A DNA stretch of 24,845 nucleotides. Source: JAWXBK01 sp040878185. GTDB lineage: Bacteria > Pseudomonadota > Alphaproteobacteria > Dongiales > Dongiaceae. The notes below the pieces were generated by a model, which did not search any database, was not told the origin of the DNA, and saw nothing but the letters and a program-made list of their open reading frames with translations. The DNA lies in the NCBI GenBank assembly GCA_040878185.1, contig JBBDMS010000029.1, positions 1 through 24,845 on the forward strand, read 5' to 3'. Position numbers and translations under genes: made by a program. Of the stretch, positions 7,954-14,461 are shown piece by piece (the first letter of the stretch is position 1; every line of letters starts with the position of its first letter).

Positions 7954-8595
7954 GTGCACAAAGGAAAGATTTTCTGTCTCGGTCTTTCTCGCACGGGCAC
8001 CACAAGCCTGCATGTGGCGGCTGTGTTGGCCGGATTCTCGTCCATTCATTACCCGCTCTGCTACAACAATCTCGCGATACACTGGTTGAAGGGCGATTTC
8101 AGCCGATCTCGTATCCGGGATTTTCAATGTTTCTCGGATTTGCCGACGCCGGCCTTCTATCGGGAGTTCGATCGCACCCATTCCGGTGCCAAGTTCATCT
8201 TGACCCGCAGGGACGAGGCCCGTTGGATCGAGAGCGTGCAGCAGATCTACGCCGTGCAGATGGCACCGTCGCCAAAGACTCCGTGGCGAAACTGTGTGAG
8301 TGCCGCGTGCTATGGTTTGGTCGAGTTCAACCGGCAGCGATTTCTCGACGTATATCGCCGTCACAACGCCGATGTGATGAATTACTTTAAAGACAAGCCG
8401 GGGAAACTTCTGGTGCTGGATCTGGAAAATGAGGAGGCACCCTGGGTGCCTCTTTGCCGTTTTTTGAATGTATCCGCGCCCGATCTCGCCTTTCCCAAGA
8501 TAAGAGTGCCGGATTTGGGTAGTTTGTCGTGGGTGAAGGCCGACGAGATTCCTGTAAAGACCGAGAAGCTGAAGAAGCTCGTTCGTTTGTCCTGA
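7954..8595 (+). CDS. Sulfotransferase family protein, Sulfotransfer_4-like
   Basis: A 213-residue sulfotransferase of a different type from the one at 5889-6563. The N-terminus reads MHKGKIFCLGLSRTGTTSLH, with the phosphosulfate loop LSRTGTTSLH at 11-20. It is followed by FSDLPTPAFYREFD (60-73) and FILTRRDEARWIESV (81-95), the 3'-phosphate-binding region. This layout matches the Sulfotransfer_4 group. I choose the GTG at 7954 because the protein then starts just before the P-loop strand, as in relatives, and GGGGCG lies just upstream. An earlier GTG at 7906 would add 16 poorly conserved residues. Base composition is low for this window (8041-8100 is 29/60 G+C). It ends 14 nt from the convergent GT2 gene. 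Acceptor unknown. Confidence 0.82.
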   Translation: MHKGKIFCLGLSRTGTTSLHVAAVLAGFSSIHYPLCYNNLAIHWLKGDFSRSRIRDFQCFSDLPTPAFYREFDRTHSGAKFILTRRDEARWIESVQQIYAVQMAPSPKTPWRNCVSAACYGLVEFNRQRFLDVYRRHNADVMNYFKDKPGKLLVLDLENEEAPWVPLCRFLNVSAPDLAFPKIRVPDLGSLSWVKADEIPVKTEKLKKLVRLS

Positions 8596-8609
8596 ATTGG
8601 GCCGGTATT

Positions 8610-9329
8610 TTAGCGCATACTGGAAAACCATTCCGGCGCTCGCGACGGCCGAATCTTGAATAGTTTTTTGATGGCCTCCCATCGTCGCGGCCGAAAATCC
8701 TCCTGCCGCCATTGGGCGATGCCCACGGCACCGGAGGTTTCACAGGCGTTGAGCTTGCCAAAATTATGAATCCGCGGTCTGCGTTCACTGGAAAAACTGA
8801 GCAGCACGTCGTCGGACGGTGCGGCGTCGAGCCAGTCCTTGAATCCGAGCTTTGGAACCAGCGCCTTTGTTTCAGCCGCAAGTGCCGGGCCGAAAGCGTA
8901 GGCGCGATTGATGATGTCCGTATCGTCGTTGATCCGGCGCCTGGAATTGAGAAAGAATGGGCGACCGTCCCTGAGGATGATGTTCTCGCCCCAGACTCCG
9001 TGTATCCGTCCCGGGTCTTCGCTGTAGGCGCCTGCCAGCCGGTCGATCTGCCTCGGTGTCAGGAACAGATCGTCGTCGATCGCCAGCACGACATCATACC
9101 CAAGCTCCGCCCCGACCGAGAACCGATGGCCCGCGCCGAGATTGCCGAAATTCGGTCGATAATCGACCCGGCCGGAGGAAAAATCGAGCGACTCACGTAA
9201 TCTGTCATGCTCGGCATTGTCGATCACGATCACATCCGGACGGTGCTGCGCGGCAAGGCAGTCACGCACGATTCGCGGTAAGTTCTGTGCGCGCTTGTAG
9301 TTGGTGAGAATGATGGCGACCGTTTGCAT
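8610..9329 (-). CDS. Glycosyltransferase, GT2/GT64-like
   Basis: A 239-residue GT-A fold glycosyltransferase. It starts with VAIILTNYKRAQNL (4-17), typical of family 2. VIVIDNAEHD (33-42) forms the second strand, and VLAIDDDLFL (81-90) carries the DxD-type metal site D85-D87. PSDDVLLSFSS (171-181) resembles the acidic catalytic segment of GT64/EXT-like enzymes. It is short, and there is no membrane segment. The ATG is at 9327-9329, 18 nt after the stop of GT4 copy B, so the two genes are probably co-transcribed on the minus strand. The product is probably a soluble enzyme adding one sugar to the same glycan; donor and linkage are unknown. Confidence 0.83.
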   Translation of the reverse strand: MQTVAIILTNYKRAQNLPRIVRDCLAAQHRPDVIVIDNAEHDRLRESLDFSSGRVDYRPNFGNLGAGHRFSVGAELGYDVVLAIDDDLFLTPRQIDRLAGAYSEDPGRIHGVWGENIILRDGRPFFLNSRRRINDDTDIINRAYAFGPALAAETKALVPKLGFKDWLDAAPSDDVLLSFSSERRPRIHNFGKLNACETSGAVGIAQWRQEDFRPRRWEAIKKLFKIRPSRAPEWFSSMR

Positions 9330-9347
9330 GTTGCCGAGTATAGCCCT

Positions 9348-10550
9348 TCATCCCGCCCATTCGATAAGCCCGTCGAGCAGGGCCGATCCCGATTCGCGCG
9401 AGGTCCAATGGCCCGCGCGACGGGCAGCGTCCTCGCGCAGCCGCGCCGCCTCGCCGGCCGCCTGGCCCATCGCGGCCACGATCGCAGCGACACTGTCGCC
9501 GCTGTAGATCGCGCCGGCCGCGCGGCCGGTGAGGATCTGATCGGCCATCCAGGTGCCGTCCGGCACGATGCAAGGCGTGCCGCAGGCCGATGCAACGCAG
9601 AAGAGGCCGGAGATACGTTCGGTATAAGGTTCGCGGTCGTAAGGTAAAAGCAGCAGCGTCGCATCGGTCACCAGCCGGGCGAACTCGCCGTCGGTCAGTT
9701 CCCGTTCGACCAGTTCGATGCGCCCGGCTTCATGCAAGGCGCGCAAGGGCGGAACCAAATCGGGTTCGGGATCGCTGCACTGGACGACCAGTCTTGCGCC
9801 GATGCCGACATTCTCCGCGGCGTGGACGATCTCCGCCACCTTGTTGCCGCCTTTCTCGCTGCGCAGCGCGCCGACGAAGGCGATCGTGGCAACGCCCGGG
9901 TCGCTCGGCCGGAAAACCGGGTCCGGCGTTGCATCGTCGGGCTCGTACCAGTGCGGCAACGGCAGGACCGGCACGGTAATGTCCATCGCGGCCGCGAGCT
10001 TGTCGGCGAGTACCGACGTCGTGCTGCCGACCATATGCCGGCCGTGCGACTGAAGCGTGCCGAGCATCCGACCCGACATGCGCGCGATCGCGCCGCCCAG
10101 CGTGCCGGGCGCGGTGCCGAGTTCTTTCGGCAGCAGATGATGGAACAGGAACGCGGCCGGCGACGGGCAGGCGCTCGCGATACGAAATTTGGCGAACCCG
10201 GCGAGGGTCCGGTAACTGGCCGATGGCTGGAGGATCAGGTCTTCGCGGCCCGGCCGGAAGCGCAAAAGCGGGGCCAGATCGTCGCGGAACGCATTGGACC
10301 CCTGATGGAAATCCTGCAGCGCGCCGTCATAGGGGTCCGAGGACATGCCGCTGTAGAGATAGTTGCGGAAGACCTTGTGGAACGGGTGGCCCGGCACCCC
10401 GTCGATCTCCGCGCTGTGCGCGACGAAGAAATGCGTTTCGATGCCGCGCGCGGCCGCATCGCGCGCCACGCCTTCCGCGAAATGCAGATGATGCCCGCGC
10501 ACATGCGACAGGCCGGAATCCAGAACGAACAGGCGTTTGATGGCGGCCAA
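9348..10550 (-). CDS. Glycosyltransferase family 4-type, copy B
   Basis: A 400-residue GT-B glycosyltransferase, paralogous to the gene at 6578-7795. Shared blocks include RGHHxHF (18-24), SSDPYxGALxDF (70-81), FHHLxP (136-141) with LGGAxAR (151-157), and LPLPxWY (196-202). The C-terminal domain has GALRSEKG (227-234), a LPYDREPYTERISG segment and a GTPCIVPDGTWM segment. The start is TTG at 10548-10550. No ATG or GTG precedes it in frame before a stop, and the product aligns from residue 1 with copy A. The TTG could mean modest translation. Codon usage is as GC-rich as the core genes, unlike copy A. It lies upstream of the GT2/GT64-like gene and 155 nt downstream of the GT8-like gene. Confidence 0.88.
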   Translation of the reverse strand: MAAIKRLFVLDSGLSHVRGHHLHFAEGVARDAAARGIETHFFVAHSAEIDGVPGHPFHKVFRNYLYSGMSSDPYDGALQDFHQGSNAFRDDLAPLLRFRPGREDLILQPSASYRTLAGFAKFRIASACPSPAAFLFHHLLPKELGTAPGTLGGAIARMSGRMLGTLQSHGRHMVGSTTSVLADKLAAAMDITVPVLPLPHWYEPDDATPDPVFRPSDPGVATIAFVGALRSEKGGNKVAEIVHAAENVGIGARLVVQCSDPEPDLVPPLRALHEAGRIELVERELTDGEFARLVTDATLLLLPYDREPYTERISGLFCVASACGTPCIVPDGTWMADQILTGRAAGAIYSGDSVAAIVAAMGQAAGEAARLREDAARRAGHWTSRESGSALLDGLIEWAG

Positions 10551-10580
10551 GGTTTCGATCCGGTCCTGTCGCGCTGCGCG

Positions 10581-10597
10581 ATCCGGATTTTCCGGAT
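10581..10597. promoter_or_regulatory. Perfect 7-bp inverted repeat upstream of GT4 copy B
   Basis: ATCCGGA (10581-10587) and TCCGGAT (10591-10597) form a perfect 7-bp inverted repeat with a TTT centre, 31 nt upstream of the TTG start of GT4 copy B. It could be an operator, an mRNA hairpin, or a weak end-structure for the upstream GT8-like transcript. No T-tract follows on the minus strand, so a factor-independent terminator is unlikely. Confidence 0.4.
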
Positions 10598-10705
10598 GCG
10601 TATTCTGGCCGAAACACTATCTATTGGTGCCGATCCTGGCAATTTCCGTTCCGGCAACAAAGCAGGACATTAATCGGGCCGTGACGGCCTCGGGCATATC
10701 CATCG

Positions 10706-11602
10706 TCAGCCGGTGCGAAACGGCACCGCGATCCCGGCGCGCCTCATCCGCGCGAAACCGGCGGCCAGAAATTCCCGCCTCATCGCGTCGAGCGGCGACC
10801 CTTTTGAAAGCTCTCTCGATCGCCCGGAGAAATGGACGATGCCGACCCGCTTTCCGGTCAAATTATGGCGAATCCAATCCGCTCCGATTTCGAGCTGGTC
10901 CCATTTGCCGGCCCATTCGACCGCCTGGATGACAGACTGCAACCCGTCGAGCGGGCCGATCGGGATGCGCTGCTGCTCGATGAAATAATTGGTGAGGGGC
11001 TGATCGATGTCGCTGGGCGGCGAGATCTCCCGAATCGCCGCCGCGTTCGCCAAAGCGAAATCGACGATCCTTTGAAGGGAGATGTATTTGTTGCTGCTGG
11101 CGTAGATCCCGGTGCTGAACAGTACCGTATCGGGTCGGGCTGCCATCGCAGCCGCGGTGTAGACGCCAACTACCTGCGTCACACCGTAGAGAAACGGCCG
11201 GTCGTCGCGCAACAAACCGAACAGCGGCGAAAGATCGTGCGCGACGATGCTATCGGCATCGATATACAGGAATTCGGGAACGGGGATGGCGAAGCAATGC
11301 AGCTTGCGAATGCGGTTCTTCCAGTACCGGTCGTCATAGAGGGTGCTTCTGACAGTCTCGATTTCCGCGACGGGACCGGATCTGAACAGCTTGTAACGAT
11401 AGACGCGCGACAATCGCTCGACCGTCTCGAAATTGTCGTCGAAGGGAACGACCCATAAGGGCAGCGTCGGATTGTAGCGGCGAAAGCTCTCGAGAAACCC
11501 GACGAACCATTCGAGAAAGTCGTCGTTCGCCATGGTGACGACGGCGTGCCGCTTCCGGCGCCCGAGTGAAGTCGCGACCGCGTCCCATGCTTTTTGCAGC
11601 AT
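10706..11602 (-). CDS. GT8-like glycosyltransferase
   Basis: A 298-residue GT-A enzyme that uses a nucleotide sugar. HAVVTMANDDFLEWFVGFLESFRR (19-42) is the first strand and helix of GT8-like proteins. FLYIDADSIV (111-120) carries the DxD metal site D115-D117. LFSTGIYASS (161-170), SDIDQPLTNYF (197-207) and GIVHFSGRSREL (254-265) match later family landmarks, including the HF-G motif. No membrane segment is visible. The ATG at 11600-11602 faces away from lysC across a 297-nt gap. It is the right-hand border of the accessory cluster. GT8 assignment is by motif; related 'nucleotide-diphospho-sugar transferase' families cannot be separated by eye. Donor and acceptor are unknown. Confidence 0.8.
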   Translation of the reverse strand: MLQKAWDAVATSLGRRKRHAVVTMANDDFLEWFVGFLESFRRYNPTLPLWVVPFDDNFETVERLSRVYRYKLFRSGPVAEIETVRSTLYDDRYWKNRIRKLHCFAIPVPEFLYIDADSIVAHDLSPLFGLLRDDRPFLYGVTQVVGVYTAAAMAARPDTVLFSTGIYASSNKYISLQRIVDFALANAAAIREISPPSDIDQPLTNYFIEQQRIPIGPLDGLQSVIQAVEWAGKWDQLEIGADWIRHNLTGKRVGIVHFSGRSRELSKGSPLDAMRREFLAAGFARMRRAGIAVPFRTG

Positions 11603-11627
11603 CGATTGGGGTACCTCCGACCGATCG

Positions 11628-11656
11628 GTATCAAAGTATCACGGCCAAAGTATCAC
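11628..11656. repeat. Triple GTATCA / double CAAAGTATCAC direct repeats
   Basis: GTATCA occurs at 11628-11633, 11636-11641 and 11650-11655. The last two lie within exact 11-bp copies of CAAAGTATCAC at 11632-11642 and 11646-11656. They are 26 nt upstream of the GT8-like start, in otherwise GC-rich DNA. Direct repeats of this kind can be binding sites for a transcription factor; which one is unknown. Confidence 0.55.
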
Positions 11657-11884
11657 CGTATGTGCCGCGCGGGTCCGGTATGGTGGCTGGCCGGCCATTT
11701 GCGGGGCTGCGCGCGGTCCGGCGCCGTTCCCGGGCCTCGCTCCCCGGTTGCCGTCCGGGGGCTGATCCCGGACGCCGCCGCCCGGGTCCATGGCGGGCCG
11801 AGCGGTTGCCATTCCGGGGCCGCTTGGCTATCCATACCGCCCTTTTTGCCGGCACGTGGCCAGGGGGCTGGGCCGGCCGTTTTC

Positions 11885-11890
11885 GAAGGA
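11885..11890 (+). promoter_or_regulatory. Ribosome-binding site that fixes the lysC start
   Basis: GAAGGA lies 9 nt before the ATG at 11900. It supports this start over longer in-frame possibilities reaching back to 11594, and gives a 412-residue product of normal family length. Confidence 0.7.
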
Positions 11891-11899
11891 TTCCTGTCC

Positions 11900-13138
11900 A
11901 TGGTCGAGCGGTCCGGCCGCAAGCGCCTCGTCATGAAGTTCGGCGGGACGTCGGTTGCCGATATCGAGTGCATCCGGAACGCCGCGCGACGCGTGAAGCG
12001 CGAGGTCGATGCCGGAAACGAGGTTGCCGTCGTGCCGTCCGCCATGGCGGGCGCGACCAACCAGCTCGTCGAATGGTGCCGCGAGGTATCGCCGCTGCAC
12101 GATGCGCGGGAATACGACGTCGTCGTCTCGGCGGGCGAACAGGTGACATCCGGCCTTTTGGCGATGGCGCTGCAGGAATGCGGGGTCGAAGCCCGCTCCT
12201 GGCTTGGCTGGCAGATCCCGATCCGGACCGACGACGTCCATGGCAAGGCGCGGATTCTCGAGATCGACACCGCCGAGATCGAGCGGCGCTTTGCGCTGGG
12301 TCAGGTCGCGGTCGTGCCCGGTTTCCAGGGGCTCGGCTCCGACAGCCGGATCACCACCCTCGGCCGCGGCGGCTCTGACACCTCGGCGGTCGCACTGGCG
12401 GCTGCCCTGCGTGCCGACCGATGCGACATATTCACCGACGTCGATGGGGTCTATACCAGCGATCCGCGGATCGTTACCAAGGCAAGGAAGCTCGACAGGA
12501 TTTCCTACGAGGAGATGCTGGAAATGGCGTCGCTGGGCGCCAAGGTCCTGCAGATCCGCTCGGTCGAAATGGCCATGAAACACGGCGTCCGGCTGCAGGT
12601 CCTCTCGAGCTTCGTCGATCTGCCCGGCACACTCGTGGTTGATGAGGACGAAATCGTGGAACAGGAAGTCGTCAGCGGCATCGCCTACTCGCGGGACGAG
12701 GCCAAGATCACGCTCACCCGCGTGCCCGACCGGCCCGGCGTCGCCGCTTCCATCTTCGGCCCGCTCGCCGATGCCAATATCAATGTCGACATGATCGTGC
12801 AGAACGTGTCGGAGAGCGGCGATTCGACCGACATGACATTCACCGTCGCGAACGCCGACCTGGCGCGCGCCGAGAAGGTGTTGTCCGATCGCAAGCCTGA
12901 ACTCAAATACGCGGCGCTGGTGTCCGATCCGAACGTGGTCAAGGTTTCGGTCATCGGGCTTGGTATGCGGAGCCACGCCGGTGTCGCTCAGCGCATGTTC
13001 CGCGCTTTGGCCGAGAAGGGCATCAACATCCAGGTTATCTCGACATCCGAAATCAAGATCAGCGTTCTGGTCGCCGAGGACTATACCGAGCTTGCGGTGC
13101 GCGCTTTGCACACCGCCTATGGTCTCGACGCGGCGTGA
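11900..13138 (+). CDS. lysC: Aspartate kinase LysC
   Basis: Phosphorylates aspartate at the head of the Lys, Thr, Met and diaminopimelate pathway, in the cytoplasm. The 412-residue protein begins the kinase domain with VMKFGGTSVAD (11-21), has VVSAGEQVTSGLL (75-87) and the conserved GRGGSDTSAVALA (156-168), then FTDVDGVYTSDPR (178-190). Two ACT domains follow (about 268-330 and 349-405) and should bind Lys and/or Thr as feedback inhibitors. In the strand usually reading VVVSAM, this protein has VVPSAM (44-49), a proline substitution. The normal length and the GAAGGA site support the ATG at 11900. The flavin oxidoreductase gene begins 7 nt after the stop. In related bacteria lysC is often adjacent and divergent to ubiG; here accessory genes separate them. 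Confidence 0.96.
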   Translation: MVERSGRKRLVMKFGGTSVADIECIRNAARRVKREVDAGNEVAVVPSAMAGATNQLVEWCREVSPLHDAREYDVVVSAGEQVTSGLLAMALQECGVEARSWLGWQIPIRTDDVHGKARILEIDTAEIERRFALGQVAVVPGFQGLGSDSRITTLGRGGSDTSAVALAAALRADRCDIFTDVDGVYTSDPRIVTKARKLDRISYEEMLEMASLGAKVLQIRSVEMAMKHGVRLQVLSSFVDLPGTLVVDEDEIVEQEVVSGIAYSRDEAKITLTRVPDRPGVAASIFGPLADANINVDMIVQNVSESGDSTDMTFTVANADLARAEKVLSDRKPELKYAALVSDPNVVKVSVIGLGMRSHAGVAQRMFRALAEKGINIQVISTSEIKISVLVAEDYTELAVRALHTAYGLDAA

Positions 13139-13145
13139 GATCGGC

Positions 13146-14282
13146 ATGAACGAGACGCGGCGCCCGGTTGCCAACGATGCTGCGCGCGGCGACACCCGGA
13201 ACGTTGCGCAAGACGGCGTGAACCCGGACGACCTGAACCCGGACGAACTGAACCGGGCGGCACGCCGCCAGCTCGACCGGCTCTGGGCGCGCGGGCGCGA
13301 ATTCTTCGGCTGCAAATACGCCATCATGGGCGGCGCAATGACCTGGGTGTCGGAGCGGCATCTGGTGGCTGCCATTTCGAATGGCGGGGGATTCGGGGTC
13401 ATCGCCTCGGGTTCGATGACGCCCGATTTGCTCGCCAACGAGATCAAGGCGACCTTCGCGCTCACCAGCCAGCCCTTCGGCGTCAATCTCATCACGCTGC
13501 ATCCGCAGCTCGATGCGCTGATCGATGTCTGTCTCGATCACAAGGTCTCGCATGTGGTGCTGGCGGGCGGCCTGCCGCCGGCCGCCGCGATCCAGCGCAT
13601 CCGCCAGGGCGGGGCGAAGGTGGTCTGTTTCACGCCGGCTCTGGTGCTGGCGAAGAAGCTGCTGCGCTCCGGCGCCGATGCGCTGGTGATCGAAGGCATG
13701 GAGGCGGGCGGCCATATCGGTCCGGTCTCGACCAGCGTCCTTGCGCAGGAGATCCTGCCGGTCATCCGCGAGGTGCCGGTGTTCGTGGCCGGCGGGATCG
13801 GCCGGGGCGAGGCGATCCTCGCCTATCTCGAGATGGGCGCCGCCGGCTGCCAGCTCGGCACCCGCTTCGTTTGCGCCAGTGAATCGATCGCGCACGCCCG
13901 GTTCAAGACGGCCTTCATCCGGGCGAGCGCCCGGGACGCCGTCCCGTCGGTCCAGCTCGACCCGCGGTTTCCGGTTATCCCCGTGCGGGCGCTGGTCAAC
14001 GATGCGACCAAGGGCTTTGCCGAGACCCAGCGCCAGGTCATCGACCGCTTCAATCGCGGCGAACTCGACCAGAAGGCCGCCCAGCTCGAGATCGAGCATT
14101 ACTGGGCCGGTGCACTGCGCCGGGCGGTGATCGATGGCGACGTCGAAAACGGCTCGCTGATGGCCGGGCAGAGCGTCGGAATGGTGACGCGCGAGCAGCC
14201 CACGACCGAGATCCTGCGCGAACTGGTCGAGCAGGCGGTGGCCGCGCTGCGGGCCCGGGGCGAGACCGCTTCATTCGCATAG
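13146..14282 (+). CDS. NAD(P)H-dependent flavin oxidoreductase, nitronate monooxygenase family
   Basis: A 378-residue FMN-dependent TIM-barrel protein of the nitronate monooxygenase / 2-nitropropane dioxygenase / FabK-like family. Landmarks are YAIMGGAMTWVSERHLVAAISNGGGFGVIASGSM (about 58-91), GVNLI (112-116), HVVLAGGLPP (136-145), the family signature EGMEAGGHIGPVST (183-196), and the phosphate-binding VFVAGGIGRGEA (212-223) with GCQLGTRF (234-241). Typical substrates are nitronates or, in FabK relatives, enoyl-ACP; the exact activity cannot be told here. The N-terminal 40 residues are not conserved and include a NPDDLNPDEL repeat. It starts 7 nt after lysC, so the two are probably co-transcribed. 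In some alphaproteobacteria ptsP is the gene following lysC; that gene is absent here. Confidence 0.85.
   Translation: MNETRRPVANDAARGDTRNVAQDGVNPDDLNPDELNRAARRQLDRLWARGREFFGCKYAIMGGAMTWVSERHLVAAISNGGGFGVIASGSMTPDLLANEIKATFALTSQPFGVNLITLHPQLDALIDVCLDHKVSHVVLAGGLPPAAAIQRIRQGGAKVVCFTPALVLAKKLLRSGADALVIEGMEAGGHIGPVSTSVLAQEILPVIREVPVFVAGGIGRGEAILAYLEMGAAGCQLGTRFVCASESIAHARFKTAFIRASARDAVPSVQLDPRFPVIPVRALVNDATKGFAETQRQVIDRFNRGELDQKAAQLEIEHYWAGALRRAVIDGDVENGSLMAGQSVGMVTREQPTTEILRELVEQAVAALRARGETASFA
13221..13250. repeat. 15-bp in-frame tandem duplication
   Basis: AACCCGGACGACCTG (13221-13235) is followed by AACCCGGACGAACTG (13236-13250), one mismatch apart. It encodes NPDDLNPDEL in the nonconserved N-terminal extension of the flavin oxidoreductase. 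Confidence 0.75.
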
Positions 14283-14339
14283 CGACGCCGTAAGACAGGG
14301 AATTCCTCGGTTTTTTCGTCACATTCCCGGCATCAAGGA

Positions 14340-14384
14340 TTGTGGCGGCCGGCCCGAGGCTGTTAAATATTGGCCGGCCGAGGG
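14340..14384 (+). promoter_or_regulatory. Candidate promoter and/or terminator-like structure before the rodZ-like gene
   Basis: Two overlapping signals lie in the 179-nt gap. TTGTGG (14340-14345) and TTAAAT (14363-14368) are spaced 17 nt and are a weak sigma-70-like pair. GGCCGGCC occurs at 14347-14354 and again at 14372-14379. The two copies could pair across a 17-nt loop and are followed by GAGGGG and a T-run near 14385-14390. The segment may therefore end the lysC transcript, start the rodZ-ispG transcript, or both. Neither reading is secure. Confidence 0.35.
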
Positions 14385-14461
14385 GTTTTTCGATCAGTCG
14401 CCGCAAGGCGTACCGGGGGGCAAAGGGAACGCATGCCACTCCGCCGACAGGCGCAGGTTAC

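Larger units (their letters stand above)
11603..11899. promoter_or_regulatory. Divergent intergenic region between GT8-like gene and lysC
   Basis: A 297-nt region with no gene I accept. An open frame continues upstream of lysC to 11594, but its translation is composition-biased and has no lysC family features. It contains the GTATCA repeats listed separately, then GC-rich sequence. Promoters for lysC and the GT8-like gene should be here; no confident -35/-10 pair was recognised. Confidence 0.4.

Noticed and set aside
5853..11602. Possible insertion sequence, prophage or integrase driving the island
   Set aside because: No transposase, integrase or phage-like protein and no terminal inverted repeats were seen in either strand.
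11594..11899. In-frame upstream extension of lysC
   Set aside because: It would add 102 residues before the KFGGTSV start with no family similarity; GAAGGA at 11885-11890 supports the ATG at 11900.
11828..13495. 555-codon minus-strand open frame across lysC
   Set aside because: Antisense to LysC, which has all family motifs; the translated sequence has no domain signature.
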